Shown: positions 8,353 through 18,168, numbered from the stretch's first letter. The stretch: DNA of 64,000 nucleotides from Pseudomonadota bacterium (GCA_021847835.1 JAJZPR010000007.1:1-64000); one strand, 5' to 3'. Notes: a model not told the origin generated them from the sequence alone. Numbers and translations are program-made.

Positions 8353-9216
8353 TTGATCTCCGGCCAGGTAGTGGCGGCGCATGGCCGCCATTTTCTTGTG
8401 CAGACCGCGCAAGCAGAAGCGCTGGACTGCATCACGCGCGGCAGAAAACTGGATGTGGTGTGCGGCGACCGCGTCGAATTGAGCCTGACCGCACAGGGCC
8501 AGGGCGTCATCGAAAAAGTCTTGCCGCGCAGCAGCCTGTTCAAGCGCGCCGACGCCTTCCGCAGCAAAGCCATTGCCGCCAACGCCACCCAGATCGCCGT
8601 CATGGTGGCATCCCGGCCGAGCTGGTCGGAAGACCTGCTGCAGCGCTGCCTGCTGGCGGCGGAAAGCCAGCATCTGCCGGTGCTGATCCTCGCCAACAAG
8701 GCCGATCTGCCCGAGCACGCCGCCACGCTCGAAACGCTCGCTTTGTATGAGTCGCTCGGCTACACGGTCATCTCGCTGTGCGCCAGGCAGGACATCGGCG
8801 CGTTGCGCGAGCGCCTGCACGGCCATCTCACCCTGCTCGCCGGGCAGTCGGGCATGGGCAAGTCCACCCTGATCAACGCCCTCTTCCCGCATGCCGATGC
8901 GCGGGTCGCAGCCTTTTCCGAGGCGCTCGACAGCGGCCGCCACACCACCACCCACAGCCGGCTTTACAGGCTGGACGAGAACAGCGCCGTCATCGACTCG
9001 CCCGGCTTCCAGGAGTTCGCGCTGGCCCATCTGTCGCGGCAAGATGTCGAGGCCGCCATGCCGGACTTCAGGCCGTATCTCGGCCGCTGCCGCTTCCGCG
9101 ACTGCCGCCATGACAGCGAACCCGGCTGCGCCTTGCGGCAAGCCGTCGAAGAAGGCCGCATTGCACAAAAGCGCCTGGGTTTTTTCCATCAGCTGCTGGC
9201 CGAAAACAGCCGCTGA
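8353..9216 (+). CDS. rsgA: ribosome small-subunit GTPase RsgA
   Basis: A 287-residue circularly permuted GTPase for late 30S maturation. N-terminal OB fold, then the G motifs in permuted order: NKAD (G4), GQSGMGKST (G1), DSPGF (G3). C-terminal zinc site: CRFRDCRHDSEPGC. The start is TTG at 8353; no ATG gives the OB fold. It follows phhB by 33 bases. Confidence 0.94.
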   Translation: MISGQVVAAHGRHFLVQTAQAEALDCITRGRKLDVVCGDRVELSLTAQGQGVIEKVLPRSSLFKRADAFRSKAIAANATQIAVMVASRPSWSEDLLQRCLLAAESQHLPVLILANKADLPEHAATLETLALYESLGYTVISLCARQDIGALRERLHGHLTLLAGQSGMGKSTLINALFPHADARVAAFSEALDSGRHTTTHSRLYRLDENSAVIDSPGFQEFALAHLSRQDVEAAMPDFRPYLGRCRFRDCRHDSEPGCALRQAVEEGRIAQKRLGFFHQLLAENSR

Positions 9217-9255
9217 ATCGCCTATATTGAGGTCAGCCCGCTCTCATTTGGCATC

Positions 9256-9759
9256 ATGAAAAAGACCCTTGGATTATTGCTGGCATTGCTGCTCGCGCTG
9301 CCCGCGCATGGCGCGGGCACCTGGGTACAGACACCCTACAAGCCTGCCAAGGTGCTGTTCGAGTTCTACTTCGACGACCCGGCCAAGATGGGCAGTGCGC
9401 TTTACTGGGTGCGTTCGCTGATGAATCCGCTGATGGAAGCGCCTTACAGCTTCGCGCCCGAGGAATTGAGCGTCAAGGTGGTGATCCACGGCACCGAAAT
9501 CGTCACCATGGCCAAGCACAACGAGGAAAAATACCGCGAGTTCGTCGACCGCATGCGCTACTACGCCGCCCTTGGCGTCGAGTTCAAGGTCTGCGGCCAG
9601 GCCGCCGAAGACTTCGGCTATTCAGTGAATGACTTCCAGGACTTCATCCAGGTCGTGCCCAACGCCATCACCGAACTCGCGCACTGGCAGCAGGAAGGCT
9701 ATGCGCTGATCACGCCGCACATTTACGAGAAGCGCTTCCCCATAGAGGAAATTCGCTAG
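9256..9759 (+). CDS. exported DsrE-like protein
   Basis: A 167-residue protein with a clear signal peptide (residues 1-19, ending AHG-A) followed by a DsrE/YchN-like alpha/beta domain. A single conserved-type cysteine sits in FKVCGQAAEDFGY, the position of the sulfur-carrying Cys in many DsrE-fold proteins, and the C-terminal QEGYALITPHIYEKR is typical of the periplasmic branch. Likely a periplasmic sulfur or thiol-related protein; substrate unknown. It lies 39 bases after rsgA and ends just before a convergent CBS gene. Confidence 0.7.
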   Translation: MKKTLGLLLALLLALPAHGAGTWVQTPYKPAKVLFEFYFDDPAKMGSALYWVRSLMNPLMEAPYSFAPEELSVKVVIHGTEIVTMAKHNEEKYREFVDRMRYYAALGVEFKVCGQAAEDFGYSVNDFQDFIQVVPNAITELAHWQQEGYALITPHIYEKRFPIEEIR

Positions 9760-9763
9760 GGCC

Positions 9764-10213
9764 TCAAGCCTCCTGTTCGGGCCAGTGCTTGATGTAGCGC
9801 TTGAGCAGGCTGTTCTCGAAATTGGCTTCGCGCAGGCAGGCCTTGGCCACGTCGTAGAAGGAGATCACCCCCACCAGCTTGTTGCCGTCCAGTACCGGCA
9901 GATGGCTGATGCGCGCCTTGGTCATGGCATCGCGCGCGTAGTCGATGGTGTCGTCCGGCGTGGCCACCACCGGCTCGGTGACCATGAGGTCGGATACCTT
10001 GGTGTCCTTGAGCGTGCAGCCCTGGCGACGCAGGCCTTTCATGATGTCACGCTCGGTCAGAAAACCCACCATCCCGCCTTTTGCATTCTTCACCACCAGT
10101 GAACCCACGTCGTTCGCCACCATGCGCTCGACCGCCAGCGCCACGTCGTCGCCGGGGGTGATGCTGAAAATTTCGTCGCCGCCCTTGAAGGACAGGATTT
10201 CGCGGATAAACAT
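9764..10213 (-). CDS. CBS-domain protein
   Basis: A 149-residue soluble protein made of a tandem pair of CBS motifs (about residues 15-70 and 80-135: VGFLTERDIMKG and VGVISFYDVAKA). Such stand-alone pairs usually bind adenine nucleotides and regulate a partner. No enzyme domain is fused. Convergent with the DsrE-like gene, leaving 4 bases between stops. Confidence 0.88.
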   Translation of the reverse strand: MFIREILSFKGGDEIFSITPGDDVALAVERMVANDVGSLVVKNAKGGMVGFLTERDIMKGLRRQGCTLKDTKVSDLMVTEPVVATPDDTIDYARDAMTKARISHLPVLDGNKLVGVISFYDVAKACLREANFENSLLKRYIKHWPEQEA

Positions 10214-10269
10214 GCATCGTCTCCTTTAATTATCGAGCCAGCATACCAAAGCGGCCGGCCCGGCGGAAG

Positions 10270-10821
10270 TCACGGCCTTACCAGGCCCGCTTCCACCTCG
10301 TCGCGCCTGGCCTTGCCCGCAAGCGCCTCGATCAGGGCCAGCGCGAAATCCATGGCCGTGCCCGGTCCGCGCGAGGTGAGTATCTTGCCGTCCTTGACCA
10401 CGGCGTCTTTCAGATAGGCCATGCCCGGCACATCGAGCTTGTCCAGAAAACCGGGGTAACTGGTGACGCGCTTGCCAACCAACAGGCCCGCTTCCGCCAG
10501 CACGGTGGGCGCAGCGCAGATGGCGGCGGTGTATTTGCCCTGCTCCGCCATTTTTTTCAGCAGCGCAATGATGCGCGGATCTTCCCTGAGATGCTGCGCA
10601 CCCGGCATGCCGCCCGGCAGCACGATCATGTCGAACTCGACCCTCAGCACCGCATCCAGCGTGGCGTCGGGCAGCAGTTGCGTGCCGCGGCTGGCCTTGA
10701 CGATGCCGGGCTGCAACCCGGCGGTGACGACCTCGATGCCGGCGCGGCGCAACAGGTCGATGATGGTCACCGCCTCAAGCTCCTCGCAGCCCCCGGCAAG
10801 CGGAACGAGCACCTTGGCCAT
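10270..10821 (-). CDS. yajL: DJ-1/PfpI-family protein (YajL-like)
   Basis: A 183-residue class I glutamine-amidotransferase-like fold. The reactive cysteine is in AAICAAPTVL and the supporting glutamate in GGCEELEAVT. Order and length fit YajL/DJ-1, associated with oxidative-stress protection. It follows yajQ by 12 bases on the same strand, so a common transcript with yajQ and the proteasome-like gene upstream is likely. Confidence 0.87.
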   Translation of the reverse strand: MAKVLVPLAGGCEELEAVTIIDLLRRAGIEVVTAGLQPGIVKASRGTQLLPDATLDAVLRVEFDMIVLPGGMPGAQHLREDPRIIALLKKMAEQGKYTAAICAAPTVLAEAGLLVGKRVTSYPGFLDKLDVPGMAYLKDAVVKDGKILTSRGPGTAMDFALALIEALAGKARRDEVEAGLVRP

Positions 10822-10833
10822 GATCCCCTCCTT

Positions 10834-11319
10834 TCAGTCGCGGAAATTCTGGAATTGCAGGGGAAAATCGGTGATGGATTTCTTCACCAATGCAATGGTT
10901 TCCTGCAGCGTATCGCGCTTGGCGCCCGACACGCGCACGGTTTCGCCCTGAATGCTGGCCTGCACCTTGAGCTTGCTGTCCTTGACGAGCTTGACGATCT
11001 TCTTGGCCAGTTCGGTCTCGACGCCGGTCTTGATGGTCACGCTGCGCTTGACCTTGTTGCCTGAAATCTTCTCGACCGATCCGGTATCCAGGCATTTCAC
11101 GTCCACGCCGCGCTTGGCCAATTTCTGAGAAAGGATGTCCTGCACCTGGTCGAGCTGGAACTCGGTATCGGCGAACACCGTCAGCACATACTCGGCCTGC
11201 TCGACGCGGGCATCCGATCCCTTGAAATCGAAGCGGTTGCCGACCTCGCGGTTGGTCTGCTCCACGGCATTGCGCACTTCCTGCTTGTCCACTTCCGAAA
11301 CGATGTCGAACGACGGCAT
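10834..11319 (-). CDS. yajQ: YajQ-family nucleotide-binding protein
   Basis: A 161-residue protein opening [18 protein letters not shown], the near-universal YajQ start, with two ferredoxin-like halves. In other proteobacteria family members bind c-di-GMP and act as transcription co-factors. It begins 1 base after the stop of the BPH-like gene, so the two are tightly coupled. Confidence 0.95.
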   Translation of the reverse strand: MPSFDIVSEVDKQEVRNAVEQTNREVGNRFDFKGSDARVEQAEYVLTVFADTEFQLDQVQDILSQKLAKRGVDVKCLDTGSVEKISGNKVKRSVTIKTGVETELAKKIVKLVKDSKLKVQASIQGETVRVSGAKRDTLQETIALVKKSITDFPLQFQNFRD

Positions 11320-11320
11320 C

Positions 11321-11896
11321 TCACTCCTCCAGCAATCGAACGGTTCTCACCTCCACCGGCAGGCCGGTGCGGTCGTCGAACTCTGCGGCCGCCTTGATCG
11401 CGCGGCGCGCGATCTCCTCGGCCGGCAGTTGCGAATTGTACAGCGCGTGCATGGCGCCCATGGCCAGATCGCTGCCGCTGCCATAAGCATAGAACCTGGA
11501 GAACTCCTGCACCGAACGGTGTTCGGCCACGCCGAAAATGCCGTGCGGATTGGCGATCAGCACGTCCATCTGGCTCGATTCGATGTCGTCGTCCTTGTCC
11601 TCGCCGGGCAGCAGGAAATACTGCTCCTTGAGCGTGGCATGCAGCGCCTGCCAGCTGCGGAAGATGTCCCCCACGGAATGGAATTCCGCCGGCACTTCAG
11701 GGTCGGAAAAATAATCCTTGAGGATGAGGATGAAGGTGGTGTAGCCGGTCACCGCCAGCCAACTGTCGCCGACCTGGATGAGCTTGCCGTGGTTGACCAC
11801 GTAGCTCGCGGACTCCTTGCTAGTACCCCACTTGGTCAGCGTGTCCGCCGCGATGGCGGCCACGCCGTTCTTCTTGACCACTGCAAGTGTCGTCAT
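11321..11896 (-). CDS. proteasome-like Ntn hydrolase, probably BPH
   Basis: A 191-residue Ntn-hydrolase resembling HslV. After Met removal the nucleophile would be Thr1 ([10 protein letters not shown]), with Asp17 (AIAADT) and a lysine at about 37 (VNHGKL). The [14 protein letters not shown] helix start matches the catalytic-serine region. It differs from HslV by insertions (about 85-105) and has no hslU next to it. Family and neighbourhood fit the betaproteobacterial proteasome homologue BPH. A bona fide HslV is the alternative, judged less likely. Confidence 0.72.
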   Translation of the reverse strand: MTTLAVVKKNGVAAIAADTLTKWGTSKESASYVVNHGKLIQVGDSWLAVTGYTTFILILKDYFSDPEVPAEFHSVGDIFRSWQALHATLKEQYFLLPGEDKDDDIESSQMDVLIANPHGIFGVAEHRSVQEFSRFYAYGSGSDLAMGAMHALYNSQLPAEEIARRAIKAAAEFDDRTGLPVEVRTVRLLEE

Positions 11897-11923
11897 GACG
11901 CCTCCTGCAGAAAATTTCAGTTT

Positions 11924-12235
11924 TTAACCGAAGTGACAGACGTAATGGTAAGGCTCGCCCGTAACTTCAATATCGAACGATGAATTGCCCGGCACGCTGA
12001 AGGACTCGCCCGCCTGGCAGGTCTTCCAGTCTTCACCCTTCAGGCGGTAGCGGCAGGAACCGGCCACGGTTTCCATGATTTCCGGCGCGCCGGTATTGAA
12101 GGCAAGCGTCGCGGGCAGGATCACGCCGACCGACTTCCGGGTGCCGTCGGCGAACTGCACGGTGTGCGACACGCACTTGCCGTCGAAATAGACGTTGGCC
12201 TTTTTGATGACGGTGACATTGTCGAACTGGGACAT
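11924..12235 (-). CDS. ppnP: pyrimidine/purine nucleoside phosphorylase
   Basis: A 103-residue cupin of the PpnP (formerly DUF1255) family, which phosphorolyses several nucleosides. Readable landmarks are [27 protein letters not shown] and [12 protein letters not shown]. The start MSQFDNV at 12235 matches the family; an ATG two codons earlier (12241) overlaps the argG stop as ATGA and is equally possible. Last gene of the arg block. Confidence 0.9.
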   Translation of the reverse strand: MSQFDNVTVIKKANVYFDGKCVSHTVQFADGTRKSVGVILPATLAFNTGAPEIMETVAGSCRYRLKGEDWKTCQAGESFSVPGNSSFDIEVTGEPYHYVCHFG

Positions 12236-12237
12236 GC

Positions 12238-13470
<1,233 letters not shown>

Positions 13471-13487
13471 GTTCTGCTCAGTTTTGG

Positions 13488-13721
13488 TTAATGCGTGGAA
13501 CCGGAACCCTTGGCCGAGTGCACGATGCCGGGAAAGTTGCCGACGCGCAGCACGCTCATGTCGATGCGGTCGGTGGCGTTCTCGATCTCGATGCCGACGA
13601 TGCGGCCGTCCGCCGCGATATTGATGTTGATGCCGGGATGCGCCTCCCACGAATGGTCGGCCGTTTCCGGCAGCAGTTCGATGTACAGGGTGTCCTGGTC
13701 TGTGAAATAAGCGATGTTCAT
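13488..13721 (-). CDS. DUF2283 protein
   Basis: A 77-residue protein with the DUF2283 layout: [17 protein letters not shown], then a beta hairpin with [16 protein letters not shown]. Function unknown; members are small soluble beta proteins often found near toxin-antitoxin or metabolic genes. Its ATG overlaps the argF stop (ATGA at 13718-13721), so it is translated with argF, and it ends 17 bases before argG. It has a ribosome-coupled position, so it is not a chance frame. Confidence 0.85.
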   Translation of the reverse strand: MNIAYFTDQDTLYIELLPETADHSWEAHPGININIAADGRIVGIEIENATDRIDMSVLRVGNFPGIVHSAKGSGSTH

Positions 13722-14647
13722 TGGGTTTCCTGGTTGTCGAGCTTGCCCAGCAGCAGGTATTCCATCAGGGCCTTCTGGGTGTGCAGGCGATTCTCCGCCT
13801 CGTCCCACACCACGCTCTGCGGCCCGTCGATCACGTCGGCATCGACTTCCTCGCCGCGGTGCGCGGGCAGGCAGTGCATGAACACGGCGTCTGGCCTGGC
13901 CACTTTCATCATGTCGGCATCCACGCGCCAGTCGGCGAAGGCCTGCTTGCGCACTTCGTTCTCGGCCTCGAAGCCCATGCTGGTCCACACGTCGGTGGTC
14001 ACCAGGTCGGCGCCCATGCAGGCCTCCATGGGATCGGCAAAGCTCTCGAAATGGCTGGTGTCGTAAAGCCCCGCGCGCTCGGGCTCGACTTCATAGCCGG
14101 GCGGCGTGGACACGTGCACGTTGAAGCCCAGCACTACGGCGGCCTGCAGCCAGGTGTTGCACATGTTGTTGGAATCCCCCACCCAGGCCACGGTCTTGCC
14201 GCGGATGTCGCCGCGGTGCTCGATAAAAGTGAAGATGTCGGCCAGGATCTGGCAGGGGTGGTATTCGTTGGTCAGGCCGTTGATGACCGGTACGCGCGAA
14301 TGACTGGCGAAGCGCTCGATGATTTCCTGCTCGAAGGTGCGGATCATGACGATGTCGACCATGCGCGAAATCACCTCGGCTGCGTCCTCCACCGGCTCGC
14401 CGCGCCCCAGTTGGGTGTCGCGCGTATTGAGATAGATCGCCGCGCCGCCCAGCTGGTGCATACCGGCTTCGAATGAGAGCCGCGTGCGGGTCGAGCTTTT
14501 CTCGAAAATCATCGCCAGCGTGCGGTCTTCCAGCGGATGGTATTTCTCGTAGCGCTTGAAGCGATCCTTGATCACGCGGGTGCGCGCGAACAGGTATTCC
14601 AGTTCCTCGCGCGCGAGATCCTTGAATTGCAGGAAGTGCTTGACCAT
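13718..14647 (-). CDS. argF: ornithine carbamoyltransferase
   Basis: A 309-residue enzyme making citrulline from ornithine and carbamoyl phosphate. Carbamoyl-phosphate site [10 protein letters not shown], ornithine-side motifs and [12 protein letters not shown] are all present. It lies 15 bases after argD, giving an argD-argF-DUF2283-argG-ppnP order on the minus strand. Confidence 0.97.
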   Translation of the reverse strand: MVKHFLQFKDLAREELEYLFARTRVIKDRFKRYEKYHPLEDRTLAMIFEKSSTRTRLSFEAGMHQLGGAAIYLNTRDTQLGRGEPVEDAAEVISRMVDIVMIRTFEQEIIERFASHSRVPVINGLTNEYHPCQILADIFTFIEHRGDIRGKTVAWVGDSNNMCNTWLQAAVVLGFNVHVSTPPGYEVEPERAGLYDTSHFESFADPMEACMGADLVTTDVWTSMGFEAENEVRKQAFADWRVDADMMKVARPDAVFMHCLPAHRGEEVDADVIDGPQSVVWDEAENRLHTQKALMEYLLLGKLDNQETQ

Positions 14648-14662
14648 GATTTGTCCCGGTTC

Positions 14663-15835
14663 TCAGCCCGCCAGCAGCGCCCTGATCTCCTCAACCAGCG
14701 GCGGCAGCAGTTCGTCCGCGTTGGCCTGGCTGAAGATCAGCGGCGGCACCAGCCGGACCACCTTGTCGGAAGTCACGTTCACCAGGAAGCCGCGATCGCG
14801 CATCCTGGCCACGATATCGCCGCAGGGGCGATCGAGCTCGATGCCGATCATCAGGCCCTGGCCGCGGATGTCCACCACGCCGGCGGTATCGGCCAGCATG
14901 GCCTTGAGTTGGGCGCGGATGTAGTCGCCGGTCTTGTCGGCGTTCTCGCGCAGGGCCTGTTTTTCGATCGCGTCCAGCGTCGCCAGGGCCGCGGCGCAGG
15001 CGAGCGGATTGCCGCCGAAGGTGGAACCGTGGTTGCCGGGCTTGAACGCCTCGGCCGCCTCCCCGCGCGCGAGGCAGGCACCGATCGGCACGCCGCCGCC
15101 CAGGCCCTTGGCCAGCGCCATCACGTCCGGCATCACCCCGCTGTGCTGGAAGGCGAACCAGGCGCCGGTGCGCGCGATGCCGGTCTGCACTTCGTCCAGC
15201 ATCATCAGCAAGCCGAACTCGTCGCAGATCTTGCGCAGTTCGGCCATGTAGTCGCTCGCCGCCACGTTGATGCCGCCCTCGCCCTGCAAGGGCTCGACCA
15301 GCACCGCCACCACGTCCTGGTTGGTGGAGGCCACCTGGCGGATGGCGACGATGTCGTTGAACGGCACGCGCGCGAAGCCCGACAGCAGCGGCTCGAAGCC
15401 GGCCTGAATCTTGCGGCTGCCGGTGGCGGACAAGGTCGCCATGGTGCGGCCATGGAAGGACTGCTCCGTGACGATGATGGTCGGATTCGCGATGCCCTTG
15501 CCGTGTCCGTACAGGCGCGCGAGCTTGATGGCCGCCTCGTTGGCCTCGCAGCCGGAATTGCAGAAGAAGGCCTTGTCCATGCCCGACAGGTCGCACAGAC
15601 GATCGGCCAGCTCTTCCTGACGCTTCACGCGATACAGGTTGGAACTGTGAATCAGCGACGCTGCCTGTTCGGCAACGGCTTTGACCAGGCCCGGATGGCC
15701 ATGGCCCAGGGTATTCACCGCCACCCCGGCCACCGCGTCCAGATAGCGCTTGCCGTTCTCGTCCCAGAGGTAAACGCCCTCGCCGCGCACGAACGCGACG
15801 GGCTGGCGGGCATAAGTGTTCATCAAATGTGACAT
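14663..15835 (-). CDS. argD: acetylornithine aminotransferase
   Basis: A 390-residue class III PLP aminotransferase for the fourth step of arginine synthesis (possibly also succinyl-diaminopimelate in lysine synthesis). PLP lysine in LAKGLGGGVPIGA; FFCNSGCEANEAAIKLAR and GSTFGGNPLACAAALA are typical. First gene of the arginine block, preceded by a terminator at 15861-15882. Confidence 0.95.
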   Translation of the reverse strand: MSHLMNTYARQPVAFVRGEGVYLWDENGKRYLDAVAGVAVNTLGHGHPGLVKAVAEQAASLIHSSNLYRVKRQEELADRLCDLSGMDKAFFCNSGCEANEAAIKLARLYGHGKGIANPTIIVTEQSFHGRTMATLSATGSRKIQAGFEPLLSGFARVPFNDIVAIRQVASTNQDVVAVLVEPLQGEGGINVAASDYMAELRKICDEFGLLMMLDEVQTGIARTGAWFAFQHSGVMPDVMALAKGLGGGVPIGACLARGEAAEAFKPGNHGSTFGGNPLACAAALATLDAIEKQALRENADKTGDYIRAQLKAMLADTAGVVDIRGQGLMIGIELDRPCGDIVARMRDRGFLVNVTSDKVVRLVPPLIFSQANADELLPPLVEEIRALLAG

Positions 15836-15847
15836 GGCTCGATTCCG

Positions 15848-15882
15848 GTCTAAAAAGCAACACGGCGGCCTAGGCCGCCGTG
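15848..15882 (-). terminator. Rho-independent terminator before argD
   Basis: CACGGCGGCC-TA-GGCCGCCGTG (15861-15882) is a perfect 10-bp inverted repeat. On the minus strand it is followed by TTGCTTTTT. It lies 22 bases after the PuuD-like stop and separates that unit from argD. Confidence 0.8.
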
Positions 15883-15904
15883 TGCACGGGATTTGGCTGT
15901 TATT

Positions 15905-16390
15905 CTAGCCGAAAATCACGCCGCTATGCTGCCAGCCGTAGGACATGAAGAACAGCATGGGGATGGACAGCATGGTGTTGGTGCGCGAAGCCAGGAATGC
16001 CACACGGCGGGCCGTGGCCTTCTCTTCGTCGGAGGCCGGCTTCATGCCGAGGATTTTCTGCTGGTTGGGCCAGATCAGCACCCACACGTTGAACAGCATG
16101 ATGGTACCCAGCCAGGCACCGATGCCGATGCCGGCCATGCCGGGTTGCAGGGTGAATGCAGCGGTAAAGCTGCCGCCCAACAGGGCTGCGCCAGCCAGCC
16201 AGGTCACTACGGCCGCCCAGCGGAACCAAAAGAGCGCGCGCGGCGCGACGTGCTTGCTGATGCCGGCGCCGGTGCCGTCCTCGGCCGCGGCCTTGAGCGC
16301 CGCCACCTGCACGAAATTGAAGTAGTACAGCAGGCCGATCCACATGACGCCTGCCATGATGTGTATCCAACGAGCGAATGCGAGTTCCAT
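15905..16390 (-). CDS. PuuD-like membrane protein
   Basis: A 161-residue integral membrane protein with about four segments (near residues 8-29, 56-78, 86-108, 140-158). The opening WIHIMAGVMWIGLLYYFNFVQ matches the membrane domain of the urate-hydroxylase PuuD family, but the C-terminal cytochrome c domain of full PuuD is missing. The start at 16390 is supported by GGGGAGA about 9 bases upstream. Its role here is unknown; urate use is not supported by neighbours. It follows the 31-residue peptide gene by 14 bases. Confidence 0.7.
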   Translation of the reverse strand: MELAFARWIHIMAGVMWIGLLYYFNFVQVAALKAAAEDGTGAGISKHVAPRALFWFRWAAVVTWLAGAALLGGSFTAAFTLQPGMAGIGIGAWLGTIMLFNVWVLIWPNQQKILGMKPASDEEKATARRVAFLASRTNTMLSIPMLFFMSYGWQHSGVIFG

Positions 16391-16404
16391 TAATTGTTCT
16401 CCCC

Positions 16405-16500
16405 TTACACCAAGAAGTTCTTCATTACGACGTACAGCACAACGGTAAGCACCAGTCCGGAGATGACCGTGCCCCAGAGCGAATCGAGCGGGTTCTTCAT
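16405..16500 (-). CDS. 31-residue single-span membrane peptide
   Basis: A short frame reading MKNPLDSLWGTVI then SGLVLTVVLYVVMKNFLV: a charged, aromatic N-terminus and one hydrophobic span (about residues 10-30). AGGAGG lies 8 bases upstream of the ATG, one of the best ribosome binding sites in the window, and the stop is 14 bases before the PuuD-like start. Size and context suggest a small accessory subunit of that membrane protein. No family is recognised. Confidence 0.7.
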   Translation of the reverse strand: MKNPLDSLWGTVISGLVLTVVLYVVMKNFLV

Positions 16501-16544
16501 TGGGTATTCCTCCTAGAAAGTCGTTTTTAATCTTATTTGTTGCC

Positions 16545-16598
16545 AAAAAACCGGCATGCCTCGCTTTGGGCTTGCGCCCATGACGAAGCGTGCCGGTT
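16545..16598 (-). terminator. Rho-independent terminator after sodB
   Basis: On the minus strand AACCGGCA (16591-16598) pairs with TGCCGGTT (about 16549-16556), enclosing a small GGGC-GCAA-GCCC hairpin, and a run of T follows. It starts 8 bases after the sodB stop. Confidence 0.75.
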
Positions 16599-16606
16599 GC
16601 CTATCC

Positions 16607-17191
16607 TCAGGCGAAATTGGCCTCGGCGAATTGCCAGTTGACCAGATGCTCGAGGAAAGTCTCGACGAACTTCGGACGCAGGTTGCGATAGTCGATGTAA
16701 TAGGCGTGCTCCCAGACATCGATGGTCAGCACGGGCTTGTCGCCGGTGGTCAACGGCGTACCGGCCGGGCCCATGTTGACGATGTCGACCGTGCCATCGG
16801 CCTTTTTCACCAGCCAGGTCCAACCCGAGCCGAAATTGCCCACGGCGCTGGCCTGGAAGGCCTTCTTGAACTCGTCCAGGCTGCCCCACTTCTTGTTGAT
16901 GGCGTCTGCAAGGGCACCGCCGGGTGCGCCGCCGCCGTTAGGCTTCATGCAGTTCCAGAAAAAGCTGTGGTTCCAGACCTGGGCCGCATTGTTGTAGACG
17001 CCGCCGGCAGGCGCGCTCTTGACGATGTCTTCCAGCGACTTGCTCTCGAATTCCGTACCCTTGATCAGGTTGTTCAGGTTGGTGATGTAGGCCTGATGAT
17101 GCTTGCTGTAGTGGTAATCGAAGGTTTCTGCGCTCATATGCGGCGCGAGTGCATCCTTGGCATAAGGCAAAGCGGGCAGTTGATGTTCCAT
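16607..17191 (-). CDS. sodB: superoxide dismutase, iron type
   Basis: A 194-residue Fe/Mn SOD. Metal ligands: the first His in ALAPHMSAET, His of WNHSFFW, and Asp/His of DVWEHAYYIDYRN. The glutamine in NNAAQVWNH and GSGWTWLVKK point to the Fe form. Start at 17191 (MEHQLPALPYAKDAL) is the family start; the upstream in-frame extension is not conserved-looking. It has its own promoter and terminator. Confidence 0.95.
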   Translation of the reverse strand: MEHQLPALPYAKDALAPHMSAETFDYHYSKHHQAYITNLNNLIKGTEFESKSLEDIVKSAPAGGVYNNAAQVWNHSFFWNCMKPNGGGAPGGALADAINKKWGSLDEFKKAFQASAVGNFGSGWTWLVKKADGTVDIVNMGPAGTPLTTGDKPVLTIDVWEHAYYIDYRNLRPKFVETFLEHLVNWQFAEANFA

Positions 17192-17332
17192 GTTTTTCTC
17201 CTGGGGTTGGTTGATTGGCATAGGGCTCGGGGAATCTCCGCGCGAGGGACGTTGCGGCACGACGCCGGAACTGCGCTGCCCCGCTGGGCATTCGCGAAAA
17301 TCCCCAAGACTGAAACCTGATGGGTGACTGAG

Positions 17333-17361
17333 ATTCTAGCCGCCGCCAGGCACATGGGCAA
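17333..17361 (-). promoter_or_regulatory. sigma-70 promoter for sodB
   Basis: Minus strand: -35 TTGCCC (17356-17361), 17-base spacer, -10 TAGAAT (17333-17338). It leaves a leader of about 135 bases before the sodB ATG; no regulatory fold is assigned in it. Confidence 0.6.
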
Positions 17362-17477
17362 TAGTTGACTGAAAACGTCGAGTATTTTGGCTGGCCGACT
17401 ACACGCCGCGCCGCGCCCCGGCGACAGGCCGGGGCTGCATGCTAGAATCCCGCACCAACGTCCATTTCGAAACGTTC

Positions 17478-17759
17478 ATGCAGGATCCCTCAACCAGACA
17501 GCTTATTATTCGCGGAGTCACTTCCGCGGGACAAATCTTCCGCCCCAGCGACTGGGCGGAGAGATTGGCGGGCGTGCTTTCCGTTTTCAATATCGATTCG
17601 CGCATCAACTACTCGCCCTATGTGCACCCGCTTAGCTGCGACAGGCTCAAGTGCCTGGTCGTCGACGCGAAGCTGGAACAGGTCGACAGCCGCGCCTGGG
17701 AGTTCATCATGGGCTTCGCGCACGACAACGACCTGGTGGTTGAACCCTTCAAACGCTGA
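17478..17759 (+). CDS. DUF3579 protein
   Basis: A 93-residue protein with the betaproteobacterial DUF3579 pattern: IIRGVTSAGQIFRPSDWAER, then YSPYVHPLSCDRLKCLVVDAKL and FIMGFAHDNDL. Function unknown; soluble alpha/beta. The start at 17478 (MQDPSTRQ) is preferred over an ATG at 17439, because a TAGAAT hexamer at 17443-17448 looks like a promoter -10 and the domain begins right after residue 8. Confidence 0.85.
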   Translation: MQDPSTRQLIIRGVTSAGQIFRPSDWAERLAGVLSVFNIDSRINYSPYVHPLSCDRLKCLVVDAKLEQVDSRAWEFIMGFAHDNDLVVEPFKR

Positions 17760-17799
17760 CAGCGATGCGCCGCCTTGCGCGGCGAGCGAAACAAAAACG

Positions 17800-17829
17800 A
17801 ACGCCGCGTAAACGCGGCGTTTTTGTTTT
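17800..17829. terminator. bidirectional terminator between DUF3579 and rpsT
   Basis: AACGCCGCG-TAAA-CGCGGCGTT (17800-17821) is a 9-bp stem with a 4-base loop, followed by TTTTGTTTT on the plus strand. On the minus strand CGTTTTTGTTT follows. It serves both convergent genes. Confidence 0.88.
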
Positions 17830-17847
17830 CGACCTGCTCGAACCGGA

Positions 17848-18111
17848 TCAGGCCATGGCCTTGATGGCCTGGGCCAGGCGGCTCTTGTGACGGGACGCCT
17901 TGTTCTTGTGGATGATCTTCTTGTCGGCGATGCGGTCGATCACGCTCATGGAGGCCTGGAACACGCCGGCGGCGGCGGCCTTGTCACCGGCTGCGATCGC
18001 GGCGCGGACTTTCTTGACGGCCGTGCGCAGTTCGGAGCGCTGGGCCATGTTGTGGGCGCGCTGAGCGAGGGCCTGACGGGCACGCTTGCGGGCTTGAACG
18101 GTATTTGCCAT
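17848..18111 (-). CDS. rpsT: ribosomal protein bS20
   Basis: An 87-residue, Lys/Arg/Ala-rich helical protein of the 30S subunit opening [21 protein letters not shown], with the [16 protein letters not shown]-terminal segment. It is divergent from murJ, the common betaproteobacterial pairing. Confidence 0.98.
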   Translation of the reverse strand: MANTVQARKRARQALAQRAHNMAQRSELRTAVKKVRAAIAAGDKAAAAGVFQASMSVIDRIADKKIIHKNKASRHKSRLAQAIKAMA

Positions 18112-18168
18112 TTATATGGACTCCTGAAAACAGGCTTTCCGCAGGGGAAAACCCGGACAAATCGGATA

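Noticed and set aside
11321-11896. Plain annotation as HslV of an HslUV protease
   Set aside because: No hslU in the neighbourhood and insertions relative to HslV; BPH is the better fit, though not proven.
13471-13650. Upstream extension of argG to a 470-residue protein
   Set aside because: It overlaps the DUF2283 gene in another frame and lacks conservation; MSNIKKV at 13470 is the standard start.
15905-16546. 213-residue version of the PuuD-like protein
   Set aside because: Its first 52 residues run through the 31-residue peptide gene in another frame; GGGGAGA before 16390 supports the shorter start.
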